Below are positions 24,757 to 30,642 of a DNA stretch of 33,598 nucleotides, in pieces. Source of the stretch: a virus; the IMG/VR virus record IMGVR_UViG_3300009506_000126, positions 1 through 33,598 of that record; one strand, 5' to 3'. The position numbers and the translations under genes were made by a program. Each line of letters starts with the position of its first letter. Position 1 is the first letter of the stretch. The notes beneath the pieces were generated by a model. It was given only the letters and a program-made list of their open reading frames with translations. It searched no databases and was not told the DNA's origin.

Positions 24757-25838
24757 TGGCGCGCGTAAAGCTCGGCATCGAGCGCGAGCCGACCAACGTG
24801 TTGATCGGCGAGCCGAAGGAAGAAGAGGCGCTGCGGCTCTCTCGGCTGCTGCTTCCGGGGCCCGGCTCGCGGGAGGCGCTCAATATCGCTTCAGAGAGCG
24901 ACGTGCGAAAGCGCCAGGGCGTCGGGCTCGTCGGACCCGAGAAGGCCGAGGCCGCGTTGCGGCTATCGAAGCTCCAGAATCCGGTCGAGCAGCTCATCCT
25001 GACGCCTGCCCAGAAGGCGAGCCCGGAGCGCGAAGAGGCGGTCCTTTCTCGCCGCGCGAGCACCGAGGCGCTACTGGGACTTACGCAGGGCTCCATCTCG
25101 AAAGTCGGTGGCGAGTTCGGGCCCGTGACCGAGGCCTTCGCATCGGGCAGTGGGACCGGGCCGATCGGCAAGGCGCTGCGCGCCGAGGGCGCTTTCGACG
25201 ATGTCCAGATCTTCCAGTCGATCGAGGATTTCGAGCTGTCGCCCAGCCAGCGCAAGCGCTACGACGAGCTGGTCGCAAAGGGCGAGATCGATCCCAACCG
25301 GGTCTTTGCGGCTTCGCGTCGCCAGTCCACCGAGGACGGGCTCGCGAACCTCCAGCGCTTCTTGGAGCCGATCGCGTTTTCCAGGGGTGGACTCTTCTCG
25401 GGGCTTTCGGGCTCGGGAATCACGGTGGACCAGGCCATCGAGATCGTGGTGGGAAACGATCGCGAGGGAGTCTCGCGCTTCAATCCGGTCACGGGCTTCA
25501 CATGGACCGCGGACGAGATTCGCGCGGCCAACGAGTACGCGCGTCTTTATCAGCAGTACCAGGGGTTTGCGTCGACTGGCTTCAACAGGCTGCGACCCAC
25601 GTCGCAAGGCTCCCAGCTCGAAGACCTGCTTTCGTTCCAGAAGGTGCCCGAGGGCGAGTTCGGGACCAACCGTTTTGGCGCGCGCAAGGAGCGGCGCCGC
25701 GAGGACGAGCTTCTCAATGCGCTCACGCTCGAAGAGCTGATCCAGGTCCAGGAGCTTGTTACGGGTCGCTCGCGGCGGGTGGGCAACACCCGGCGTTCCG
25801 CGCAGCCACAGCCCACGCTCTCCCAAACGTTGCTATAG
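24756..25838 (+). CDS. Unknown 360-aa protein coupled to the preceding gene
   Basis: It begins at an ATG overlapping the previous stop by one base. Two related charged helices occur near the N-terminus (EEEALRLSRLLLPGPG and KAEAALRLSKLQNPVEQ). The middle has a Gly/Ser-rich segment (EAFASGSGTGPIGKALR). The segment RAANEYARLYQQYQGFASTG (about residues 256-275) is encoded by a 59-bp stretch that recurs 590 bp downstream in different coding context. No membrane segments, no recognised domain. The C-terminal 20 residues are Arg/Gln/Thr-rich. Codon third positions are strongly G/C like the structural genes. Confidence 0.7.
   Translation: MARVKLGIEREPTNVLIGEPKEEEALRLSRLLLPGPGSREALNIASESDVRKRQGVGLVGPEKAEAALRLSKLQNPVEQLILTPAQKASPEREEAVLSRRASTEALLGLTQGSISKVGGEFGPVTEAFASGSGTGPIGKALRAEGAFDDVQIFQSIEDFELSPSQRKRYDELVAKGEIDPNRVFAASRRQSTEDGLANLQRFLEPIAFSRGGLFSGLSGSGITVDQAIEIVVGNDREGVSRFNPVTGFTWTADEIRAANEYARLYQQYQGFASTGFNRLRPTSQGSQLEDLLSFQKVPEGEFGTNRFGARKERRREDELLNALTLEELIQVQELVTGRSRRVGNTRRSAQPQPTLSQTLL
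25521..25579 (+). repeat. 59-bp imperfect direct repeat, copy 1
   Basis: 56 of 59 bases match 26111-26169 (differences: one a/t, one g/a, one t/g). Copy 1 lies inside the 360-aa gene and encodes RAANEYARLYQQYQGFASTG there. Confidence 0.9.
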
Positions 25839-25938
25839 TCCTGGTGTTGGCGGGGGCCGGGCACGTCGCTTGTCAGGCCCCCCAGACGGCCATGCGATTA
25901 CTGGTCCCCGCCTGAATCTTCCTCCTGGAGATTCCCAA

Positions 25939-26217
25939 GTGGCCGAGTTCTTCTTTGGCCTGCTCGTTGGAGCGGGCGCGCTCTGGTGGTTCGTGCTGGT
26001 CGGGCGCAACCACCCGGATTATCGAGCTTTTGCGTTTCGCTTTGGTGCGCTCTGGCATCGTAACTGCACCAACTGCGGACACGGCTTCGTGGAGCATTTC
26101 GCGAGGCCACCGCGCGGCCAACGAGTACGCGCGTCTTTTTCAACAGTACCAGGGGTGTGCGTCGACTGGACGCCGGGCTGCTCGCACCAGGATTGTAAAT
26201 GCCCGCGTTTTCAGTAG
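25939..26217 (+). CDS. Small membrane protein with Cys-rich (zinc-like) end
   Basis: 92 aa from GTG at 25939, with GGAG 9 nt upstream. Residues ~4-22 (FFFGLLVGAGALWWFVLVG) form one membrane segment. Then come CTNCGHGFVEH and a C-terminal CVDWTPGCSHQDCKCPRF, a layout resembling small Cys4/Cys-His zinc-binding proteins that have 'C..CGH...H.........C.C..F'. The part between (RGQRVRASFSTVPGVCVDW) is encoded by copy 2 of the 59-bp repeat, read in a different frame from copy 1. Frame ends 100 nt before the holin-like gene. Reality of the C-terminal half is uncertain because the repeat could be a recent insertion. Confidence 0.55.
   Translation: MAEFFFGLLVGAGALWWFVLVGRNHPDYRAFAFRFGALWHRNCTNCGHGFVEHFARPPRGQRVRASFSTVPGVCVDWTPGCSHQDCKCPRFQ
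26111..26169 (+). repeat. 59-bp imperfect direct repeat, copy 2
   Basis: It matches 25521-25579 at 56 of 59 bases with 590 bp between copies (not a multiple of three). In the 92-aa gene it is read in the +2 frame relative to copy 1. Confidence 0.9.
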
Positions 26218-26317
26218 GCTTTTGGCGCATGCAGGAGTTGGCGGGCGGTGTCGGATTCCTTCGCTCTTCCAGGGCCGAGCAGGACTCATCCCCCACGACA
26301 CCGCTCGCCCCCCCCAT

Positions 26318-26632
26318 ATGAAGCTGCGCGAGTGCGCCAACGCCGCGTTCCACACCGCCGGTGGGTGTGCGCTGGCGTCCACCGTCGTGTGGTCCTCCTG
26401 GTTCGCAGTCCTGGTCGTGTTCGTCTTCGCCGCGCTGCGCGAGCAGGCGCAGCATCGATTGAGGTTGGAAGAGCACCACTATCTTTCGCGCGAAGCCGGG
26501 CATCCGGTATACATCGTCGAGAAGCGCGGCTTCTTCGATTGGAGCTGGTTTCGGTGGAAGCACGCTTTCGAGATCGCCGAGTGGACGCTGGGCGCCGCGG
26601 GCGGCGTCGGCCTTGCGAAGCTGCTTTGGTAG
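26318..26632 (+). CDS. Holin-like small membrane protein
   Basis: 104 aa from ATG at 26318. Two membrane segments: residues ~20-42 (STVVWSSWFAVLVVFVFAAL) and ~85-104 (AEWTLGAAGGVGLAKLLW), with a charged middle containing REQAQHR and FDWSWFRWKHAFEIAEW. The 'RE.aQhr ... w.r..e...w..ga..g' pattern is seen in small phage membrane proteins of lysis regions. No endolysin is visible in this window, so a holin role is tentative. The Shine-Dalgarno is poor (C-rich leader). The same frame is open upstream to 25955 but reads through the repeat, so I do not extend it. Confidence 0.6.
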   Translation: MKLRECANAAFHTAGGCALASTVVWSSWFAVLVVFVFAALREQAQHRLRLEEHHYLSREAGHPVYIVEKRGFFDWSWFRWKHAFEIAEWTLGAAGGVGLAKLLW

Positions 26633-26850
26633 CGGGGGGCGGGGAGGATCCCGAATCGTCGCGGGGGGGAGACTCGTGATGACTGGTGGGATTTCCCCCG
26701 CCTCCCCAGGCTGCACCCTTTTCTCCTTTTTCTGACGCACCTCCACCCTCGCTGCATCTTTTGGCTGCGGGGGGTTTCACCACGCCACATTCGGTTGCGT
26801 TGACGCGCGCGCGGTCTTGAGGCAGGTTCGCCGCAGGTTCGGGGGAACCG

Positions 26851-27173
26851 TGGTCCTGTTTTGCGATCCGATCAAGGTCAAGATCCGCTTGCGCACGGGA
26901 GAGGTGGGCGTCGTCCACCTGGTCCCCCCGTATACGAGCTGCTGGCCAATGGCCGCATTCTCGGGAGGATCTCGTCGGAGGTGAGGCTGGCGCGGCAGGG
27001 GTCGCCAGCGCACGCAACGTGACCCGCGCACCGGAAGGAGCTGGTCGAGCAGCACGAGGGCAGCTTCCCGGTATCGAGATAAGTTGAAGCGCGGCAAACG
27101 ACGGCCAAGGAAACGAGCGGGCGACCCTCTCGAATCTGGAAACAAGCCGTCGCCACTTCCGATGAGCGCATAG
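26851..27173 (+). pseudogene. Small gene with a -1 frameshift at a C6 run and an in-frame TGA
   Basis: From GTG 26851 (GGGGGA upstream) the frame reads VVLFCDPIKVKIRLRTGEVG then VVHLVPP with almost all third positions G or C. At the run of six C (26925-26930) the coding signal moves to the -1 frame: VYELLANGRILGRISSEVRL then ARQGSPAHAT, TGA at 27021-27023, and after it PAHRKELVEQHEAASRYRDK then LKRGKRRPRKRAGDPLESGN, ending at TAG 27171-27173. Together this is about 107 residues with a basic C-terminus. Family not recognised. Either a decayed gene or one using recoding; two disruptions favour decay or sequence errors. Staying in the first frame would give only a 44-aa product ending at 26985. 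Confidence 0.45.
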
Positions 27174-27740
27174 CGACTGCCGCCGCCAGGCTTTTTGAAA
27201 GCCATCCCACCTACGTTAAAGGCCCGCGTTGCGTTCGCTGAGCGGGTCTTATCTCTTCTCTGTTAAACAGCTTAGTGTCAAGCGTTTCGATCTCTGCGGT
27301 ACTCCCAGAGAGCTACTCAGACGCTTTGCAGAAAGAGACGGCGGGGGTATCCCCCCCGTCGACTCTATAGCGAGCGCGCGGCGCTCGGACGGCAGCTTCG
27401 CTGCACGTCTTCGCTTCGCACCGACGGGAGTAACGCTCGCGAGTGTGCTACGCACACACTCGCTCGCGCCTGCAAAGCTATGCATGATACGCGCATCTGT
27501 GTGACTACACGATGCACGTGCGCTCTGTCGCTACGCCGTATAACCCACGCAGCGCAGCTTTCAGCCCGCTAAGCGGACCCGCTGAAAACCCGTCGCATAC
27601 CCGCCACGGCCCGAAGTGTGCCTCGCGCTCTGCGCTCGGCGACAGCTCGCGCGCCAAGGCGCGCTCGAAAGACCACCGATCCCTGCGGGGCGAGGCAGCC
27701 GCGCTTCGCTTGGCTGCCTTCTAAACGCGAGGGAGACGAA
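27174..27740. other. Non-coding stretch with several hairpins
   Basis: No ORF here shows convincing coding bias or a ribosome site. Visible structures: GCGAGTGTG/CACACTCGC (27440-27448 with 27456-27464, 7-nt loop); TTTCAGC-CCGC-TAA-GCGG-ACCC-GCTGAAA (27559-27... i.e. 27559-27587); AGGCAGCC/GGCTGCCT (27693-27700 with 27712-27719) directly ahead of the next gene. Several short CTTCGC repeats are scattered. I see no tRNA. Confidence 0.6.
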
Positions 27741-27911
27741 ATGAAACGGAACCTCTGGTTCGTCCCATTCCTCGAAGACAGGCAGCTCCGACCGTGGCAG
27801 GTGATGGTCCTCCTGGTCATCACCTTCTTCGGGATCCCGCTGCTCCTCTTCGTCGCGCTCTACGAGACGCCCCTGGGCTTGCCCAAGGGGCTTGGGAGGA
27901 GATCACAGTGA
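27741..27911 (+). CDS. 56-aa single-pass membrane protein
   Basis: ATG at 27741 with GAGGGAG 6 nt upstream. The protein has a charged start (MKRNLWFVPFLEDRQLRPW), one membrane segment (VMVLLVITFFGIPLLLFVALY, residues ~21-41) and a short basic tail. First of three tiny genes joined by 4-nt overlaps (GTGA, ATGA). Function unknown; small membrane proteins in such a cluster could act in lysis or exclusion. No homologue recognised. Confidence 0.6.
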   Translation: MKRNLWFVPFLEDRQLRPWQVMVLLVITFFGIPLLLFVALYETPLGLPKGLGRRSQ

Positions 27912-28129
27912 AATTGTCGAGCATCCAGAACAGCCTGATGTGGCGGCGCCTGTCGCAGCTCGTCCGCAAGCGGACGTCGCTGCGCCAGCGCGCACGCGAC
28001 GAGAAGATCGAGAACGACGCGCTCGAAGACGCACGCCGGGCCTCTCGAAAGGCCTGGAAGGTCGCGCGCCCGAAAGGCGTGCGGGAGTCCTGGCACGTGG
28101 CGACCCACGGCCAGAGGCGGCCGAGATGA
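27908..28129 (+). CDS. 73-aa basic helical protein
   Basis: GTG at 27908 with GGAGG 8 nt upstream; it overlaps the previous stop by 4 nt. Very basic and helical: MWRRLSQLVRKRTSLRQRA, then an acidic break (DEKIENDALEDA), then RRASRKAWKVARPKG. No membrane segment. It might bind nucleic acid or form a coiled coil; no family recognised. Codon third positions are G/C-rich as in neighbours, and translation is probably coupled with both flanking genes. Confidence 0.55.
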   Translation: MKLSSIQNSLMWRRLSQLVRKRTSLRQRARDEKIENDALEDARRASRKAWKVARPKGVRESWHVATHGQRRPR

Positions 28130-28209
28130 GCGCCTTCCTGCGCGGAGTCGCACTCGGCTGGGGAGTCGTCTGGTTCCTCTACGCCGCCTACCTGTGGCTC
28201 ACTCGCTGA
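28126..28209 (+). CDS. 27-aa membrane peptide
   Basis: ATG at 28126 overlaps the previous stop (ATGA). The product is nearly all one membrane segment: MSAFLRGVALGWGVVW then FLYAAYLWLTR. It is short but its coupled position and aromatic-flanked hydrophobic core argue for translation. Function unknown. Confidence 0.45.
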   Translation: MSAFLRGVALGWGVVWFLYAAYLWLTR

Positions 28210-28223
28210 CGCTCGCTCGCCAT

Positions 28224-28247
28224 GCGAAGCGCCTGTGGGCGCTTCGC
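28224..28247. other. Perfect 10-bp hairpin
   Basis: GCGAAGCGCC (28224-28233) pairs with GGCGCTTCGC (28238-28247) around loop TGTG, 15 nt after the 27-aa gene. No T-tract follows. Confidence 0.7.
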
Positions 28248-28270
28248 GAACACCCAGTGCGCCCAGCGGA

Positions 28271-28306
28271 CCGCAGGAGCGTATCCTCGACGGATACGCT
28301 CCAACC
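28271..28306. repeat. 36-bp perfect direct repeat containing an 11-bp hairpin, copy 1
   Basis: Identical to 28488-28523. The core is GGAGCGTATCC (28276-28286), loop TCGAC, GGATACGCTCC (28292-28302): a perfect stem. Copies are 217 bp apart and in the same orientation. Confidence 0.95.
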
Positions 28307-28487
28307 CTGCGGCCCCCTGGACGCCGTGCTTCGCGGCCATTCACTGGATGGCCGCTCAGCGCGCCCGCCTTCCCCCAAGGCGGCGGGCGCCCGCTGGCGA
28401 CTCGCTTCGCTCGTCTGGCGGGGTCGCTTCCGCTCGCTGTCCGCGCCGCCTCGCCTGGCGGCTCGGCAGCGCTGCGCTCGCTCCGCT

Positions 28488-28523
28488 CCGCAGGAGCGTA
28501 TCCTCGACGGATACGCTCCAACC
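28488..28523. repeat. 36-bp perfect direct repeat containing an 11-bp hairpin, copy 2
   Basis: Second copy of 28271-28306. Stem arms 28493-28503 and 28509-28519. Sequence between the copies is also hairpin-rich and GC-rich. Confidence 0.95.
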
Positions 28524-28590
28524 TCAAAACCTCAAAAGCACACACACACGGAAAGCTGTGCTTGGTTGAGTCCTCACTCATGAGCATCCC

Positions 28591-28626
28591 TGATTTCCTC
28601 CCCACTTTTCGTGAGGGAGGAAATCA
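28591..28626 (+). promoter_or_regulatory. Hairpin sequestering a strong Shine-Dalgarno and start codon
   Basis: TGATTTCCTCCC (28591-28602) pairs perfectly with GGGAGGAAATCA (28615-28626). The pairing extends by CAC/GTG past one bulged A, loop TTTTC. The 3' arm contains GGGAGG and the A of an ATG at 28626. The ORF from this ATG runs out of frame through the 123-aa gene and into the frame of the 89-aa gene. Confidence 0.6.
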
Positions 28627-28725
28627 TGGCTGCTCATTCGCTTGCGGGCTCAACACCGTGCCGGACAGCCCGGTGCGGCTGCGCCGCAGCAGCAGCCAGA
28701 TGCACCTCCGAAGGAGAAGTCGAAA

Positions 28726-29097
28726 ATGGCAGAAAATACGACCAGCGACAATCGCAAGTATCCCCCGATCATGGTGGAGTTCTACCTCGATGGTGGGAAG
28801 ACCGACACGATCGGGCTCTACAGCGCGCAGGCGAAGTTCCTCTATCGCTTCGCGCTGTCCTGCATGAAGGTCACGAAGACCGGCGGCTGCTTCCTGATCG
28901 GATGCGCCGCGGTGATCGACGGGCTGAAGTGGATCGCGCGCGACAGCACGCGGGACATCTGCGCGGCGATCCGCGGACAGCAGGAGCGGCAGCGCAGCAG
29001 CTCGGACGCGAAGCCGGACACGGGCCTGCAGGACGCTCTGGACGCCGAGACGATCTCGGTCGACGAGCTGGCCGAAGAGGAAGAGGCCGCAGCGTGA
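28726..29097 (+). CDS. 123-aa protein of unknown function
   Basis: ATG at 28726 with AAGGAG 9 nt upstream. The same frame is open back to 28615 and contains a plausible Pro/Gln-rich extension (GAAAPQQQPDAPPKEKSK) but no ATG, so I use this start. The body has IMVEFYLDGGKTDTIGLYSA, a Cys-containing helical region (FLIGCAAVIDGLKWIARDS) and an acidic end (VDELAEEEEAAA). It ends with TGA overlapping the next ATG. No family recognised. Likely an early phage accessory. Confidence 0.6.
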   Translation: MAENTTSDNRKYPPIMVEFYLDGGKTDTIGLYSAQAKFLYRFALSCMKVTKTGGCFLIGCAAVIDGLKWIARDSTRDICAAIRGQQERQRSSSDAKPDTGLQDALDAETISVDELAEEEEAAA

Positions 29098-29366
29098 TGC
29101 GCGACGAGCACTATCACGCGCTCCAGCGCCTCGTCGATCTGCTCGAAGACGAGCGCGAGCAGGTGCGCCCGAGCCGCGACCACGCGGAGTGGGAGCACGT
29201 GCTCGATCACGAGGCGACCATCCTGGAGAAGCTCGAAGACGCCTGCGATACGCTCCGGCGCATCGTGGACGAGGAGAAGAAGGAGCGGTCGCCGCACCGA
29301 AAGGTGCGGCGATCGCCGCTCTTCGATCCGATCGACGAGCTGATCGAGTCGCTCCGAAGTCGCTGA
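29097..29366 (+). CDS. 89-aa charged helical protein
   Basis: ATG overlaps the previous stop by one base (TGATG). The product is almost fully helical and charged: HALQRLVDLLEDEREQ, LDHEATILEKLEDACDTLRR, then a basic RKVRR and PIDELIESLRSR. It is probably a coiled-coil protein; function unknown. The stop codon lies in a hairpin loop and is followed by a strong terminator, so this gene ends its transcription unit. Confidence 0.6.
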   Translation: MRDEHYHALQRLVDLLEDEREQVRPSRDHAEWEHVLDHEATILEKLEDACDTLRRIVDEEKKERSPHRKVRRSPLFDPIDELIESLRSR

Positions 29367-29415
29367 CTTCGGGGCGGCGGCGCCCGCGGGCTTCGCCCGC
29401 GGGCGCCTTTTTTTT
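29354..29415 (+). terminator. Tandem hairpin and rho-independent terminator
   Basis: First hairpin: CCGAAGTC (29354-29361) with GACTTCGG (29365-29372). Second: GGCGCCCGCGGGC (29379-29391) with GCCCGCGGGCGCC (29395-29407), a perfect 13-bp stem with a 3-nt loop, followed by eight T (29408-29415). Classic intrinsic terminator for the plus strand. Confidence 0.92.
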
Positions 29416-29686
29416 GTGCGGGTGCCAAGCGCGGCGCGCTCGCTCACCGCTCGCGCGCACGTCGCGCGCCTGTACGCTCGCTTCGCTCGCTGGCGCGCGC
29501 CCGCTCCGCTCGCTTCGCTCGCTACGCCGGGCCGCGAGCTTCGCTCGCGGCCCGAAGCACCTGGACGCAAGGCCTACGATCGAAGCGCCTGGACCTCGGC
29601 TCCGACGAGGGCCCTTGCAACGACAAGCAGGATTTGAAGGCGGGTGCCTGACGGATCACTTGTTGCAATACGGAGGCAACGGAAAA
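29416..29686. other. Non-coding leader region with hairpins
   Basis: Between the terminator and the next gene. It includes GGGCCGCGAGC (29529-29539) paired perfectly with GCTCGCGGCCC (29543-29553) around TTC, and several copies of the CGCTTCGCTCGC word. A promoter for the downstream orphan genes is expected here, but I cannot point to a convincing one. Confidence 0.5.
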
Positions 29687-29968
29687 ATGGTTGTAAATCT
29701 TGCAGTTACCAGACGCCCTTCCGACGAGGAGTGGCCTGTCCTCAACGAAGCGATCGACAATGGCCTGTCCTTTCTGGCATTGAAGATGCAAGGCAAGCGC
29801 CTGCCGATCGTCGTCTGCCTGGATCGTGGAGGCTTCTTCCTCGGCGCTTCCTACGAAGACGATTTCGGTGAGCGCATTTTCTTCAGAGACTCTGACTACT
29901 TCGACAGCTTCGAAGAGGCCGACCGAAATCTCAAAGCGCATTCGTGGCGACAGCGCATGGATCCGTGA
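29687..29968 (+). CDS. 93-aa protein of unknown function
   Basis: ATG at 29687 with GGAGG 11 nt upstream. Mixed alpha/beta pattern: NLAVTRRPSDEEWPVLNEA, LPIVVCLDRGGFFLGASYED, then acidic and aromatic IFFRDSDYFDSFEEADRNL. No membrane segment and no recognised domain. It is the first of a run of separately ribosome-bound orphan genes after the terminator, with codon use less G/C-rich than the structural genes, which could reflect recent acquisition. Confidence 0.6.
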   Translation: MVVNLAVTRRPSDEEWPVLNEAIDNGLSFLALKMQGKRLPIVVCLDRGGFFLGASYEDDFGERIFFRDSDYFDSFEEADRNLKAHSWRQRMDP

Positions 29969-30012
29969 GGGATTCGGGCCGGGTGGATGATGGTTTTGAG
30001 AAAGGAGAAGCG

Positions 30013-30303
30013 ATGAGCGAGCCCAGATACATCGCCATCAATGGCACGCCGCTGTGCGAAAGCAGCGAATGGACAGACGCCATCAAGGCATTTTCGGAGA
30101 CGATGGCCTATGCGCCCGAGCGGCTCGACCCCTTCGAGCGCATGGCCGTCTCCGTCGCCTGCTGCGCCCGGTCCGAGCCCGAAATATCGATGGCAACCAG
30201 GATCGTCCGTTTCGTGATGCCAAAGGCCACAGTCGAAGTCTGGACTGGTAACCAGCACGCGCGCTGGTTCAATGACGTCGAGCGGGGAATCATCGAACCG
30301 TAG
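30013..30303 (+). CDS. 96-aa protein of unknown function
   Basis: ATG at 30013, preceded by AAAGGAG. The sequence runs YIAINGTPLCESSEWTDAI, then a helical stretch with RLDPFERMAVSVACCARSEP, then IVRFVMPKATVEVWTGNQHA. It has three Cys (two adjacent). No known family. A terminator-like hairpin follows it immediately. Confidence 0.6.
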   Translation: MSEPRYIAINGTPLCESSEWTDAIKAFSETMAYAPERLDPFERMAVSVACCARSEPEISMATRIVRFVMPKATVEVWTGNQHARWFNDVERGIIEP

Positions 30304-30327
30304 CCAAAAGCCCCGCCGCTTTTGGCT
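30302..30327 (+). other. Perfect 10-bp hairpin between two small genes
   Basis: AGCCAAAAGC (30302-30311) pairs with GCTTTTGGCT (30318-30327) around CCCGCC, beginning inside the stop codon of the preceding gene. Lacks a following T-tract. Confidence 0.65.
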
Positions 30328-30344
30328 GCATTGTGGAGACGCAA

Positions 30345-30617
30345 ATGCACGTTAAATTTTCAGAGAAGTTCCAACACGAAGATAAAGACTATCGGGAACT
30401 GACCGTGCAGCTCTTCAACGACTTCCAGGGCCGAAAGGTCGTCAAGGTGGACGCTGTCCACTTTTACGAGTTTACCGAGGAAGGCGTGAAGGACGAGTGT
30501 CGCAACGTCCAACAGTTCGGAATGTCCGTCGACGAAGCGACGGCTCTACGCGACTTCCTGACATGGGCCATCTATCTCTCCGATCGACTGGACCGATTCG
30601 GTTCGGGTGTTAGTTGA
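30345..30617 (+). CDS. 90-aa protein of unknown function
   Basis: ATG at 30345 with GGAG 7 nt upstream; a GTG 4 codons earlier is less likely. Beta-type N-terminal half (YRELTVQLFNDFQGRKVVKV, VDAVHFYEFTEEG) followed by a helix (SVDEATALRDFLTWAIYLSD). No family recognised. The layout resembles small phage early proteins of the 'ssDNA or enzyme inhibitor' size class, but I have no evidence for any activity. Confidence 0.6.
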   Translation: MHVKFSEKFQHEDKDYRELTVQLFNDFQGRKVVKVDAVHFYEFTEEGVKDECRNVQQFGMSVDEATALRDFLTWAIYLSDRLDRFGSGVS

Positions 30618-30642
30618 GTGTTTCCAACAAGGAGGAAAAGCC

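Larger units (their letters stand above)
28210..28725. other. Hairpin-rich region without a convincing gene
   Basis: Frames here change without consistent codon bias. It contains perfect hairpins at 28224-28247, 28276-28302, 28493-28519 and 28591-28626, plus GCCGCC/GGCGGC and a GCCTT/AAGGC nested stem near 28365-28395. An ATG with a strong Shine-Dalgarno (28626) exists but its frame is not the frame of the next gene. Confidence 0.6.

Noticed and set aside
25580-26110. Insertion element bounded by the 59-bp repeats
   Set aside because: No transposase and no terminal inverted repeats; the interval contains the end of the 360-aa gene and the start of another gene.
26777-27205. Minus-strand 142-aa open frame
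   Set aside because: Opposite the decayed small gene, whose plus-strand codons have better G/C-ending bias; no good ribosome site for the minus frame.
27229-27504. 91-aa plus-strand frame in the hairpin region
   Set aside because: It reads through several palindromes and has no ribosome site or stable codon bias.
27174-27740. tRNA gene
   Set aside because: I looked for a cloverleaf with T-loop and acceptor pairing and found only simple hairpins.
28271-28523. CRISPR array
   Set aside because: Only two repeats 217 bp apart with an internal 11-bp hairpin and no regular spacers.
28235-28867. 210-aa plus-strand frame
   Set aside because: Runs across both 36-bp repeats and into the 123-aa gene out of frame; composition is Arg/Ser/Pro-rich shadow-like.
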